Assembly: GCF_947179515.1 (NCBI RefSeq)
Contig: NC_067495.1
Coordinates: 141,503,095-141,567,094 of the forward strand
Direction of reading: 5' to 3'
DNA from: Apodemus sylvaticus
Taxonomy: Eukaryota; Chordata; Mammalia; Rodentia; Muridae
Length of the DNA stretch: 64,000 nucleotides
Positions 35,838 to 46,579 of the stretch are shown piece after piece. The notes below the pieces were generated by a model. It was not told where the DNA came from. It searched no databases and saw only the letters and a list, made by a program, of their open reading frames with translations. The first letter of the stretch is position 1. Each line of letters starts with the position of its first letter. The position numbers and the translations under genes were made by a program.

Positions 35838-36386
35838 ATGGCCATCTTACCAAAAGCAATCTACAGATTCAATGCTATCCCCATCAAAATTCCAACTCAG
35901 TTCTTCATAGAGTTAGAAAGAGCAATTCTCAAATTCATCTGGAATAACAAAAAACCCAGGATAGCTAAAACTATTCTCAACTGTAAAAGAAGTTCTGGGG
36001 GGAATCAGTATCCTGGACCTCAAGCAGTACTACAGAGCAATAGTGTTAAAAACTGCATGGTATTCGTACAGTGACAGGCAGGTAGATCAACGGAATAGGA
36101 TTTAAGACCCAGAAATGAACCCACACACCTATGGTCACTTAATCTTTGACAAAGGAGCTGAAACCATCCAGTGGAAAAAAAGATAGCCTTTTCAACAAAT
36201 GGTGCTGGCTCAACTGGAGGTCAGCATGCAGAAGAATGCAAATTGATCTATTCTTATCTCCTTGTACTAAGCTCAACTCCAAGTGGATCAAAGAGCTCCA
36301 CATAAAACCAGACACACTGAAAATAATAGGAAAGAAACTGGTGAAGACCCTTGAGGACATGGTCACGGGGAAAAAAGTTCCTGAAT
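35838..36386 (+). pseudogene. L1 ORF2 piece (inverted segment)
   Basis: 'MAILPKAIYRFNAIPIKIPT' to 'SAEFIWNNKKPRIAKTIL'-type sequence (78 codons), then a frameshift and 'KWCWLNWRSACRRMQIDLF' (36,146-36,388). This is the thumb-to-C-terminal part of ORF2, in opposite orientation to the rest of the insertion. Confidence 0.85.
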
Positions 36387-37344
36387 AGACTGAGTTTCAA
36401 CTCAGCCCTCTGAATGACTCTGTCTCCTGGGCTTTGGGATTAAAGCCTATATTATCTAGCCTGGACCTAAGCTTTTCTCTACGTGGAACTTGTTTTGTAC
36501 CAGGCTGACCTTGAGCTCAGAGATCTGCTTTTCAAACTGTCTTTTAGGATTAAAGGCTTGTACTAACAAGTCTGGACCAAATGTTTTCATGGACACTATG
36601 CCTAAAAATCTGGATCAAACATGTGTCATCCCATACCAAGATCCGTATTAAAATCTTGTGTCAACCAGCCTTAATATCTGAATCAATGGCAGTGCCCTTT
36701 ATTTGTGGATTGTAGTTCCTTCCATATTAAACACTCAAATGAAAACAATTACCAGGAAATAATAATGCGTAACATGATATAACTATTCATTGTTCAACTA
36801 CAAATGCATAAACAATAATCAGCTGGGTGGGAACTTGCCCCAAGATTACTAATCCCTTAATTCAATTTAATGTCCTTGAACACTGAATTTAGCTCCTTTC
36901 CATTTCCTTGTGGCTCTTAATTACTTTCTAAATTTGCTACACTGGTCAAAACACTCCTCCTTACAATGAACTACAGAAGAAAGTATAAACTAGGTTGTTT
37001 TGAGAGTTCCTTTGCAGATGAAATTAATCTAAGTTTTTTCACTTTAGCCTCAGGCAGACACGTTGGATGAGGACAAAATGTGGCTGAATTCTTCACCAAA
37101 TTTTCACATGAACCATCTAGAAACCACATGCTAAAATTAATCTCGTCTGAAACATCTTGAACAAGGCCTACATATTTCACTTTAACCTCACCACTACTGT
37201 TTTCCATGCATCTATAAGTGTGGCTCATTAAGCCCCAGTTAAAGCATTTAACAGCTTTCATAATCCAAAGTCCCAAATCCACATTCTTCCAAACAAAAAC
37301 ATGGTCAGCCCTACCATAACAACACCCTTGTTCCTGGTACAAAC

Positions 37345-37735
37345 TTCTATCTTATGGATTTATTGTTATGAAGACACAGCATGACAAAGGCAACTCTTAT
37401 ACATAAAACATTTAATTGGAGGTGGCTTAAAGTTTTAGACATTCAGTCCCTTATAATCATGGTGGGAAGCATGGTAATTTCCAGGGAGACATAGTGCTAA
37501 GGAGCCAAGATTTCTCTATCTTGATCCAAAAGCAGCTACAAAGAGGCTCTCATTCTACTATGGGCAAAACCTGAATATAGTAGCCATCAAATCCCACACC
37601 CACAGTGGCATACTTCCGCCATTAAGGCCACAGCTACCACTATAAGGCCACAGCTCCTAGTAGTGCCACTTCTTGCAGGCCAAACATTCAAATGCATGAG
37701 TGTGTGGGACCAAATCTATCCAAACCATCAAAATA
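37345..37735 (-). repeat. MaLR 5' LTR
   Basis: On the - strand it runs from 'tttgatggtttggatagat' to 'ataacaataaatccataag', with AATAAA near the end. The middle contains a short tandem duplication ('aaggccacagct' at 37,626 and 37,643). Confidence 0.75.
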
Positions 37736-38416
37736 GTTTGTATTATGCCAAACCATGAGAAAAGAGTAATAGTTTAAGTTCTGTGTTGCTAGTATTAAGC
37801 AGGATGAGGAATATATTCAGTGGTGATTTTTACAGCTGTATACTCATACTCATCATAAATAGCAATAAAGGATTTTACTCATTAGAGAGTCATGTTGATT
37901 TGTTGGATAATGGAAGAAGAATATAACAAAGCACACGTCTATGATGATGAGAATTTTTCTTTCTCTCCCACAAAATGTTTAACCTGGCAGAAACTGTTAA
38001 ACATACACAAGACATACCTGAAGGCAAGATGAAATAGTTATGCTTTTACCGTACCTTAAAGAATGTAATTTGCCAGAATGTCTTTTTGTCTTGCTTGTTA
38101 ATGAAGTTATTTATATCCTACAGTAAATCACCTAGCTGCTTCCAAGACACAGTACGCTAATCTGTAATCTTTAGTAGATAAGGACTATTAAATGCCTTTT
38201 TCACTTATATTTTTCTGAATTTACAATACAGTCATTCAGACATCACACCATCCTAATTCAGTAAGTATTTGTGCTATAATTGAATACATGCAATAAGTAA
38301 ATATTTCCTCTTATTTATGTATTTGCTCGCTTTTCCCAATTTTATATGTAGAGTTATTTCTAGGAGTATTAATGCATTTCCCATGACTTTAAATATATTG
38401 AAATTTCACAATTATT
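37736..38416. other. No gene recognised
   Basis: AT-rich flank between the MaLR and L1-B. Confidence 0.45.
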
Positions 38417-38429
38417 AATAATACTTAAC

Positions 38430-38940
38430 GGAGGAGTCAGTGTGCTCTGGTGAATCCAGCGAGCCCCTGCGGGAGCCTTCAGGTGTCTACTTCGGGATCT
38501 GAACAGCCTGGGCCACAGCACTCGGTCTGCAGGAAGTACGGGAGACCTGGTGTGCACCAGAGGCAGACTGGGAGCACACAGCTTGCTCCAGTGGCACAGA
38601 GCTTATGTTCCAGTCCTCAGGCCTCTAGTGGGAGCCCACAGATCTCTCTGCTTCTGGATCAAGATCAGCCGGGGCAGCAACACCACATCTCCAGGTCCTG
38701 CAAGAGGCAAGAGGGGTTTCCGGGAGGCAGACTGAGAGGAATCAGTGTGCTCTGGTGAATCCAGCAGGCCCCAGCAAGAGCCTTCAGGTGTCTGCTTCAG
38801 GATATAAACAGCCTGGGCAACAGTACCCTGTCTCCAGGCAGTGCAGGAGGTAAGCTGTGCACCAGAGGCCACCTGGGAAGAGGCAGCTTGCACTGGTGAG
38901 TCCAGCATTGGCAAGACTAACTAACACCAGTGAGAACTAG
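38430..38940 (+). promoter_or_regulatory. L1-B 5' UTR with duplicated monomer-like unit
   Basis: 'tcagtgtgctctggtgaatccagc' lies at 38,437 and again at 38,742, a period of 305 bp. Both copies continue with 'gagccttcaggtgtct', 'acagcctggg' and 'gtgcaccagaggc'. This recalls the tandem monomers of mouse L1 promoters, although the unit length and sequence differ. Promoter activity is inferred. Confidence 0.75.
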
Positions 38941-40146
38941 ATGGCAAAAGGCAAATGCAGCAACGTCACTAGCAGAAATCAAGGCAATATGGCAACATCT
39001 GAACCCAATTCTCCTTTAGCAGCATGTCCTGGATACCCCATCACACCAGTAAAACAAGATTTGGATTTAAAATCACTGGTCATGATGCTGGTACAGGAAC
39101 ACATGAAGGACATACTTAAAGAAATTCAGGAGAAAATGGATCAAAAGTTAGAAGCCCTTGCAAGGGAAACACAAAAATCATTGAAACAAATCCAGGAAAA
39201 TACAAAAGCCAATAATGAGCAAACGCAAAAAACACTTAAAGAAATACAGGAGAACTTTGGTCAACAGGCTGAGGTCATGAAAGAGGAAACACAAAAATCT
39301 ATTAAAGAATTACAGGAAAGCACAAACAAGCAAGTGAAGGAGCTAACCAAAACCATCCAGGATCTAAAATCAGAAGAAGAAACAACTAAGAAAACTCAAA
39401 GGGAGACAACTTTGGAGAAAGAAAGCCTTGGGAAAAAATCAGGAGACATAGATGCAAATATCAACAACAGAATACAAGAGATAGAAGAAAGAATCTCAGA
39501 TGCTGAAGATACCATAGAAACCATGGAATCAACAGTTAAAGAAAATGCAAAATGCAAAAAGCTTGTAACCCAAAATATCCAGGAAATCCAGGACACAATG
39601 AGAAGACCAAACCTAAGGATTATAGGCATAGATGAGAGTGAAGATTTACTACTTAAAGGGCCAGCAAATATCTTCAATAAAATTATGGTAGAAAACTTCC
39701 CTAACCGAAAGAGAGAGATGCCCATGAATATACAAGAAGCCTACAGAACTCCAAGCAGACTGGACCAGAACAGAAATAACTCCTGTCACATAATAATCAA
39801 AACACCAAATGTACTAAACAAAGAAAGAATATTAAAGGCAGTCAGAGAAAAAGGCCAAGTAACATATAAAGGAAGACCTATCAGAATCACAGCAGACTTT
39901 TCACCTGAGACTATGAAGGTTAGAAGATCCTGGGCAGATCTCATGCAAACTCTAAGAGAACACAAATGCCAGCCAAAACTACTATACCCAGCAAAACGCT
40001 CAATCACCATAGATGGAGAAACTAAGATATTCCATGACAAAACCAAGTTTACCCAATATCTATCCACAAACCCAGCCCTACAGAGGATAATAGGAGGAAA
40101 ACACCAATACAAGGAGGGAAACTTCACCCTGGAAAAAGCAAAATAG
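38941..40146 (+). CDS. L1 ORF1 protein, intact (401 aa)
   Basis: ORF1p coats L1 RNA in the cytoplasm as a trimer and has nucleic-acid chaperone activity. The frame is uninterrupted from the ATG of 'MAKGKCSNVTSRNQGN' to TAG at 40,144. Residues 1-40 are a basic, polar N-terminus. Residues about 45-205 form a coiled coil rich in K, E, Q and I/L, with a repeated KEIQE-like motif at 60-64, 82-86, 100-104 and 122-126 (spacing 22, 18, 22). The RNA-recognition domain starts at 'MRRPNLRIIGIDE' (220-231). The C-terminal domain includes 'KGQVTYKGRPIRIT' (304-317) and 'REHKCQPKLLYP' (339-350). At 401 residues it is longer than the mouse and rat proteins I know (about 355-370), and the excess is in the coiled coil. 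This is the only L1 frame in the window that could encode a full protein; whether it is expressed is unknown. Confidence 0.9.
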   Translation: MAKGKCSNVTSRNQGNMATSEPNSPLAACPGYPITPVKQDLDLKSLVMMLVQEHMKDILKEIQEKMDQKLEALARETQKSLKQIQENTKANNEQTQKTLKEIQENFGQQAEVMKEETQKSIKELQESTNKQVKELTKTIQDLKSEEETTKKTQRETTLEKESLGKKSGDIDANINNRIQEIEERISDAEDTIETMESTVKENAKCKKLVTQNIQEIQDTMRRPNLRIIGIDESEDLLLKGPANIFNKIMVENFPNRKREMPMNIQEAYRTPSRLDQNRNNSCHIIIKTPNVLNKERILKAVREKGQVTYKGRPIRITADFSPETMKVRRSWADLMQTLREHKCQPKLLYPAKRSITIDGETKIFHDKTKFTQYLSTNPALQRIIGGKHQYKEGNFTLEKAK

Positions 40147-40196
40147 TAACCTTTTATCAAACTCAAAAGTAGTTAAACAATCAAATTTAAAAAATA

Positions 40197-40576
40197 ATGT
40201 CAAAAATGAAAGGAAGCAACAATCACTATTCCTTTATATCTCTTAATATCAATGGACTCAATGCCCCAATAAAAAGACATAAACTAAGCGATTGGATATG
40301 TAAACAGGACCCTACATTTTGCTGCATACAGGAAACACACCTCAGAGTCAAAGACAAACACTACCTTAGAGTAAAAGGCTGGAAGACAATTTTACAAGCA
40401 AATGGTCTCAGGGAACAAGCTGGAGTAGCCATTTTAATATCAGATAAAATTGACTTTCAACCCAAAGTCATCAAAAGAGACTCTGAGGGACACTTCTTGC
40501 TGGTCAAAGGAAAAATACAACAAGAAGAACTGTCAATCCTGAACATCTATGCTCCAAATGTAACGGCACCCTCATT

Positions 40577-40628
<52 letters not shown>

Positions 40629-43600
40629 TTATTAAAGCTCAAAGAACACATTGCACCTAACACAATAATTGTGGGTGACATCAACACTGCACTTTCCTCA
40701 ATGGACCAATCAGGAAAACAGAAACTAAACAGGGACACAATGAAACTAATTGAGGCTTTGGACCAATTAGATTTAACAGATATATATATATAAAACATTC
40801 TATCCTAAAGCAAAAGAATATACCTTTTTCTCAGCACCTCATGGTACCTTCTTCAAAATCGACCATTTAATTGGTCACAAGACAGACCTCAACAAATATA
40901 AGAAGATCGAACTAATCCCATGCCTCCTATCAGATCACTATGGAGTAAAAGTGGTCTTCAATAGCAACAAAAACAACAGAAAACCCACATACACGTGGAA
41001 ACTGAACAATATTCTACTCAGTGATACCTTGGTCAAGGGAGACATAAAGAAAGAAATTAAAGACTTTTTAGAACTTAATGAAAATGAACATACAACATAC
41101 TCAAATCTTTGGGACACAATGAAAGCAGTGCTAAGAGGAAAACTCATAGCCCTGAGTGCCTCCAAAAAGAAAATGGAGAGAGCATACACTAACAGCTTAA
41201 TGACACACCTGAAAGCCCTGGAACAAAAAGAAGCTATTTCACGCAGGAGGAGTAGAAGGCAGGAAATCATCAAACTCAGGGCCAAAATCAATCAAGAGAA
41301 CCATACAAAGAATCAACAAAACCAGGAGCTGGTTCTTTGAGAAAATCAAGAAGATAGAAAAACCCTTAGCCAGACTAACCAAAGGACAGAGAGACAGTAT
41401 CCAGATTAACAAACTTAGAAATGAAAAGGGAGATATAACAACAGAAACTGAGGAAATTCAAAAAAATCATTAGATTCTACTACAAAAGCCTATACTCAAC
41501 ACAACTGGAGATTCTGGAGGAAATGGACAGTTTCCTAGACAGATATCTAACACCAAAACTAAATCAGGATAAAATAGATCAATTAACCAGTCCCATAACA
41601 CCCGAAGAAATAAAAAGGGTCATAGAAAGTCTTCCAACCAATAAAAGCAAGGGACCAGATGGCTTCAGTGCAGAGTTCTATCAGACCTTCATAGAAGACC
41701 TAACACCAATACTCTTCAAACTTTTCCACAAAATAGAAACAGAAGGAACTCTACCCAACTCATTTTATGAAGCCACAATTACGCTGATACCAAAACCACA
41801 CAAAGATCCAACAAAGAAAGAGAACTTCAGGCCAATTTCTCTTATGAATATTGATGCAAAAATACTTAATAAAATTCTTGCCAACCGAATCCAAGAACAC
41901 ATCAAAACGACCATCCACCTTGATCAAGTAGGCTTCATCCCAGGGATGCAGGGATGGTTCAATATAAGGAAATCCATCAATGCTATCCACTACATAAACA
42001 AACTCAAAGAAAAAAAACACGATCATCTCATGAGATGCAGAAAAAACATTTGACAAAATCCAGCATCCTTTCATGCTAAAAGTCTTGGAAAGAACAGGAA
42101 TTCTAATCCCATACCTAAACATCGTTAAAGCAATATACAGCAAACCGGTAGCCAACATCAAACTAAATGGAGAGAAACTTGAAGCAATCCCACTAAAATC
42201 AGGGACTAGACAAGGCTGTCCTCTCTCTCCATATCTTTTCAATATAGTACTTGAAGTTCTAGCTAGAGCAATTAGACAACATAAGGAGGTCAAGGGGATA
42301 CAAATTGGAAAGGAAGAAGTCAAACTATCACTATTTGCAGATGACATGATAGTCTAATTAAGTGACCCGAAAACCTCCATCAATGAACTCCTACAGCTGA
42401 TAAACAACTTCAGCAAAGTGGCTTGTTATAAAATCAATTCAAGCAAATCAGTTGCCTTCCTATACTCAAAGGATAAGCAGGCTGAGAAAGAAGTTAGGGA
42501 AATGACACCCTTCAAAAGTGCCACAAACAATATGAAGTATCTTGGTGTGACTCTAACCAAACAAGTGAAAGATCTATATGACAAGCAGTTCAGCTCTCTG
42601 AAGAAAGAAATCGAAGAAGACCTCAGAAAATGTCAAAATCTGCCATGCTCGTGGATCAGCAGGATTAATATAGTTAAAATGGCCATCTTGCCAAAAGCGA
42701 TCTACAGATTCAATGCAATCCCTATCAAAAGCCCAACTCAGTTCTTCACGAGTTAGAAAAAGCAATTCTCAAATACATCTGGAATAAGAAAAAACCCAGG
42801 ATAGCTAAAACTATTCTCAACAACAAAAGAAATTCTGGGGGAATCACTATCCCTGACTTCAAGCAATATACAGAGCAATAGTGTTAAAAACTTCATGGTA
42901 TTGGCACAGTGACAGACAAGTAGACCAATGGAATAGAACTGAAGATCCAGAAATGAATCCACACACCTATGGTCACTTGATCTTCGACAAAGGAGCCAAA
43001 AATATCCAGTGGAAAAAAGATAACCTTTTCATCAAATGGTGCTGGTTCAATTGGAGGTCAGCATGCAGAAGAATGCGAATTGATCCATTCTTATCTCCAT
43101 GTACTAAACTTCACTCCAAGTGGATCAAGGACCTCCATGAAAAACCAGACACACTGAAACTAATAGAAAAGAAACTGGGGAAGACCCTTGAGGACATGGG
43201 CACAGGGGAAAAGTTCCTGAACAGCACACCAATAGCTTATGCTCTAAGATCAAGAATTGACAAATGGGACCTCATAAAATTACAAAGTTTCTGTAAGGCA
43301 AAGGACACTGTTAAAAGGACAAAATGGCAACCATCAAATTGAGAAAGGATATTCACCAACACCACATCTGATAGAGGGTTAATATCCAATATATACAACG
43401 AACTCAAGAAGTTAGACCCCAGGGAACCAAATAACCCTATTAAAAATGGGGTACAGAACTAAACAAAGAATTTTCACTTGAAGAAATTCGGATGGCCGAG
43501 AGGCACCTTAAGAAGTGCTCAACATCATTAGTCATTAGGGTAATGCAAATCAAAACAACCCGAGATTTCACATCACACCAGTCAGAATGGCTAAGGTCAA

Positions 43601-44057
43601 AAACTCAGGAGACAGCAGGTGTTGGCGAGGATGTGGAGAAAGAGGAACACTCCTCCCCTGCTGGTGGGGCTGTAAGATGGTACAACCACTCTGGAAATCA
43701 GTCTGGAGGTTCCTCAGAAAGCAGGACATGACACTTCCAGAGGACCCTGCTATACCTCTCCTGTGCATATACCTAGAGGATTCCCCGGCATGCAATAAAG
43801 ACACATGGTCCATTATATTCACAGCAGCCTTATTTATAATAGCCAGAAGCTGGAAAGAACCCAGATGCCCCTCAAAGGAGGAATGGATACAGAAAATGTG
43901 GTATATTTACACAATGGAATACTACTCAGCAATTAGAAACAATGAATTCACATAATTTTTAGGCAAATGGTTTGATCTGAAAAATATCATCCTAAGTGTG
44001 GTAACCCAATCACAAAATAATACACATGGAATGCAATATCTGATAAGTGGATATTAA
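40197..44057 (+). pseudogene. L1-B ORF2 (endonuclease / reverse transcriptase), broken
   Basis: ORF2p nicks DNA and reverse-transcribes L1 RNA at the nick. The start 'MSKMKGSNNHYSFISLNING' is at 40,197. Endonuclease residues are visible: N in 'NINGLN', E in 'CCIQETHL', D/N in 'VGDINTAL', D/H in 'SDHYGVK'. The reverse transcriptase spans 41,523-42,357, with 'SGTRQGCPLSPYLF' and 'FADDMIV'. The cysteine motif 'CWRGCGERGTLLPCWWGC' has its conserved H changed to P. Breaks: a 47-A run at 40,580, a (TA) expansion at 40,780-40,793 ending the frame, a frameshift near 41,300, a stop right after 'FADDMIV' (42,355), a TGA in 'QPSN*' (43,340) and the five-A frameshift at 43,442-43,446. Confidence 0.93.
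40580..40626 (+). repeat. Poly(A) run of 47 within L1-B ORF2
   Basis: Replaces the short A-rich site read as 'FxxETLLKLK' in other copies. It lies inside the endonuclease coding region and would insert a lysine tract. Confidence 0.95.
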
Positions 44058-44316
44058 TTTGCCCAGAAGCCCTGAATACCTAAGGCACAAATTGCATAAC
44101 AAATGACGCCCTTGAAGAAATATGGAGAGGGTCCTGATCCTGGAAAGGATTGATCTAGCATTGGAAGGGAATATAATGACAGAGAAAAAGGAGGGAGGTG
44201 ATTGGAGAAGGAATGGAGAGAAGAAGGTTTATGGGACATATGGGGAGGAGGGATCCGGGAAAGGGGAAATCATTTGGAATGTAAACAAAGAATATAGAAA
44301 ATAAAAATATTAAAAA
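44058..44316 (+). other. L1-B 3' UTR and tail
   Basis: After the ORF2 stop the sequence is purine-rich ('ggagggaggtgattggagaagg', 'gggaaaggggaaatcatttgg') and ends with 'aatgtaaacaaagaatatagaaaataaaa', the usual rodent L1 3' end. The tail is short. Confidence 0.85.
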
Positions 44317-44634
44317 AATAATACTTAACAATAACTATTATGCTACCTCTAAAGAAAACATGTGAATATATATAGGACAATATATAACACATGAGTGACA
44401 TGAGTAGGACTTAAAGTCATCCTTACAGTGCTTTAGTTTTGTCTTGATGCTTTCCTGGACATATGACATGTATTAAATACAGTATATCAAACTAACAATG
44501 CCAAAAATTAATAGTATGTTTGAAATACTGACACAAAAAATGGGAAATGTGAGCAAAGCAATTTTTAAGGATGTAATAGTTATTGTTTATAAAAGTATTT
44601 ATCCTGCTATTATTGAAAACTTTTTTTAAATATT

Positions 44635-44797
44635 TTTATTTTCTATATTCTTTGTTTACATTCCAAATGATTTCCCCTTTCCCAGCTCCCCCCTCCCCAA
44701 ATGTCCCATAAACCTCCTTTTCTCCATCTCTTCTCCAATCACCTCCCTCCTTTTTCTCTGTCCTTATATTCCCTTCCCATGCTAGATCAATCCTTTA
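44635..44797 (-). mobile_element. Severely truncated L1 3' end, antisense
   Basis: The reverse complement runs 'gatctagcatgggaaggg' to 'caaagaatatagaaaataaaa' and matches 44,150-44,312 of L1-B by eye at well over 90%. It consists of 3' UTR only. Together with L1-B it makes an inverted repeat with a spacer of about 320 bp. Confidence 0.88.
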
Positions 44798-46575
44798 AAG
44801 GGAGATAAAGAATACTTGATCCTAAGGATAGATATGCCAGTTTGTTAAGGAACAGCAATTTCACAAGTGTTTTATTGGTTAATTTGAGAGTATAATTTGA
44901 ATCCTAATTGAGTTCCATGTTTTAAAAGACAAAGTCCCAAGCTTGTGGCATTATTGGGCAATAGTGAGATCTTAAAGAAGGAGAACCTCCTGAAATAGTT
45001 TATTCATTGTACTCTGCATATATCTACCTCAGTACAAATTCCTGTCTCTCCATCCTGCCTCAGTTTTTAGTTGATATACTCTTGCCATAACTATTGCATT
45101 GCCAAAGACTCAAAGCAATACAGCTAGCATGCATTGGTCTGAAACAATTTAAGTCATTAGCACAAATCAAACTTTCATCCTTATACGGTGATTCCTCAGG
45201 TATCTATTATGAAAATAACTAATGCATCATCCTTATACTCTGCTAATATCTCTCCTTTCAGAAACTAATTTACATTTCTGACCAAATTCACAATGAATTA
45301 GTTGCATATTTATTATTCCCTTTCTTGTCATGTACCTTAAAGTTTTTTTTAATTGAAAATCTCCTCTTCATGGATTGTCCCCATCTCTTATTTTGTGTTT
45401 CTTAATTCTTCCTCAGTATTTAATTCCAAACTCATATAAAATAATTCTGCATAACCTGTCTATCTGTATGTAATAGATCAATCAAGTGATGGCTTACAGG
45501 AAGTACATTGATGAAGCTACAGCATGTTTTTCATCTGATGATTGTGTTTTCCATTAGAAGAAGATAAATAATAGAAGTGAAGAAATACTGTGTATATTCA
45601 ATGTTGCTTTTGATTTTCTAAGGCCCAGTGAAGCAAAATGACTAGCACCCATGGGCAAATAGAAGAGATAACAAATAGTCCTCATTCAGTGCAAAGTTCA
45701 CTTTTCCATAGAAAGCCATAATGGATAGTTTATTCCATCCTCACATCTTTAAGTTTCCTGAGAACAAATTGTACTTCCTTCTTTACTCAGAAATAAATTC
45801 TGCCATTCTGTTTTGATTGTAATATAAAAGTTTAGGATGAAAGTAAAAGACAAGACAAAATATAGAAACAAAATATTTACCTTATTGAGTTCATTATCCT
45901 AAATACCAAATCATCATTACACTCACACCATCAGAATAGCACAATACTAGAATATTACATTTACTTTACAAGGATGTATATGTCTTTAATTAGCACAGAT
46001 TAACAGAGTCTAAGACATAATAGTATTTTATAAACATTATTTACAACTGCACCTTATTTGTCACACACAAAAGTGTTCTGATCAACTAAGCCAAAGTATT
46101 CTTGTTATATTGGTGCTGAAACCTCAGAAATATATAGACATTAAGAATGTATTTGTTGAATAAATGAATCAATATTTCAAACCAAGATACCAACAAATGA
46201 GAAGAAATGATGGTGGCTATATACAGAATTGATAGAAAATATCAGTCTCCTGAAAATGTATTTACATATTCAGTAGAATAGCATCTCTGTTCTGATGAAA
46301 GAATGCTATTTACATCTTAGAAGTTCATGAGCTTATTAATTGAAATATCTAGGCACTTTCTAGGCACTTCTAAATTCGTAGCTGTTTTTCATCAAGAAAC
46401 TGTGTAATATACCATTAAAGATTGTGATACACTCAACTGCTAGACTGATCATGTAAGAAACAGAAGCGTGGGAATGTGCCCTTTATGTGGATTTCAGTAG
46501 AGAGTGAAATATTGCTTTGAGCCTTCCAAATCTCTCTGTAATACAGTACTGACAGATCTGAAAGTTTATTTATAA
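44798..46575. other. AT-rich stretch, no gene recognised
   Basis: About 1.8 kb with no frame over 60 codons and no recognised repeat. Confidence 0.5.
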
Positions 46576-46579
46576 CCTT

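Larger units (their letters stand above)
34771..36386 (-). mobile_element. Twin-primed L1 inside the MaLR
   Basis: The 3' segment (34,771-35,837) is L1 on the - strand. At 35,838 it flips to ORF2 on the + strand (35,838-36,386). It is bounded by the perfect duplication 'agactgagttt' at 34,760-34,770 and 36,387-36,397. The inverted segment ends at 'KKVPE'/'KFLNR' and the 3' segment starts at 'ALRSRIDK', so only about 18 bases of ORF2 are lost at the inversion. Total 1,616 bp. Both flanks are MaLR internal sequence, giving relative age. Confidence 0.95.
33400..37735 (-). mobile_element. ERVL-MaLR provirus, - strand, split by an L1
   Basis: The 5' LTR is at 37,345-37,735 and the 3' LTR at 33,400-33,650, with internal sequence between them in antisense order. 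The internal part begins, on the - strand, just after the LTR with 'tttgtaccaggaacaaggg'. This is a decayed MaLR leader ('ggtaccagga' type) followed by 'gctgaccatgtttttgtttggaag'. The internal region, about 2.1 kb once the L1 at 34,771-36,386 is subtracted, is the size usual for these non-coding elements. No gag, pol or env frame is present. A short B1-like stretch lies in the internal part at 36,400-36,570. The element is an old inactive relic. Confidence 0.8.
38430..44316 (+). mobile_element. L1-B: near full-length L1, + strand
   Basis: This 5.89 kb insertion lies between perfect 13-base duplications 'aataatacttaac' (38,417-38,429 and 44,317-44,329). It contains a 5' UTR with a repeated monomer-like unit, an intact ORF1, a 50-base spacer, ORF2 with several breaks, a 3' UTR and a short A-rich tail. 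The perfect duplication and intact ORF1 suggest it is among the younger insertions here. It cannot move autonomously because ORF2 is disrupted. Confidence 0.97.

Noticed and set aside
36971..37342. 123-codon - strand frame as a retroviral gene
   Set aside because: It coincides with the MaLR leader/internal region, which is not known to encode gag or pol. No retroviral motif is visible.
41760..42347. 195-codon - strand frame
   Set aside because: Antisense shadow of the L1-B reverse transcriptase.
44635..44797. Inverted segment of L1-B by twin priming
   Set aside because: L1-B has its own perfect duplications at 38,417 and 44,317, which exclude this piece. It must be a separate insertion.
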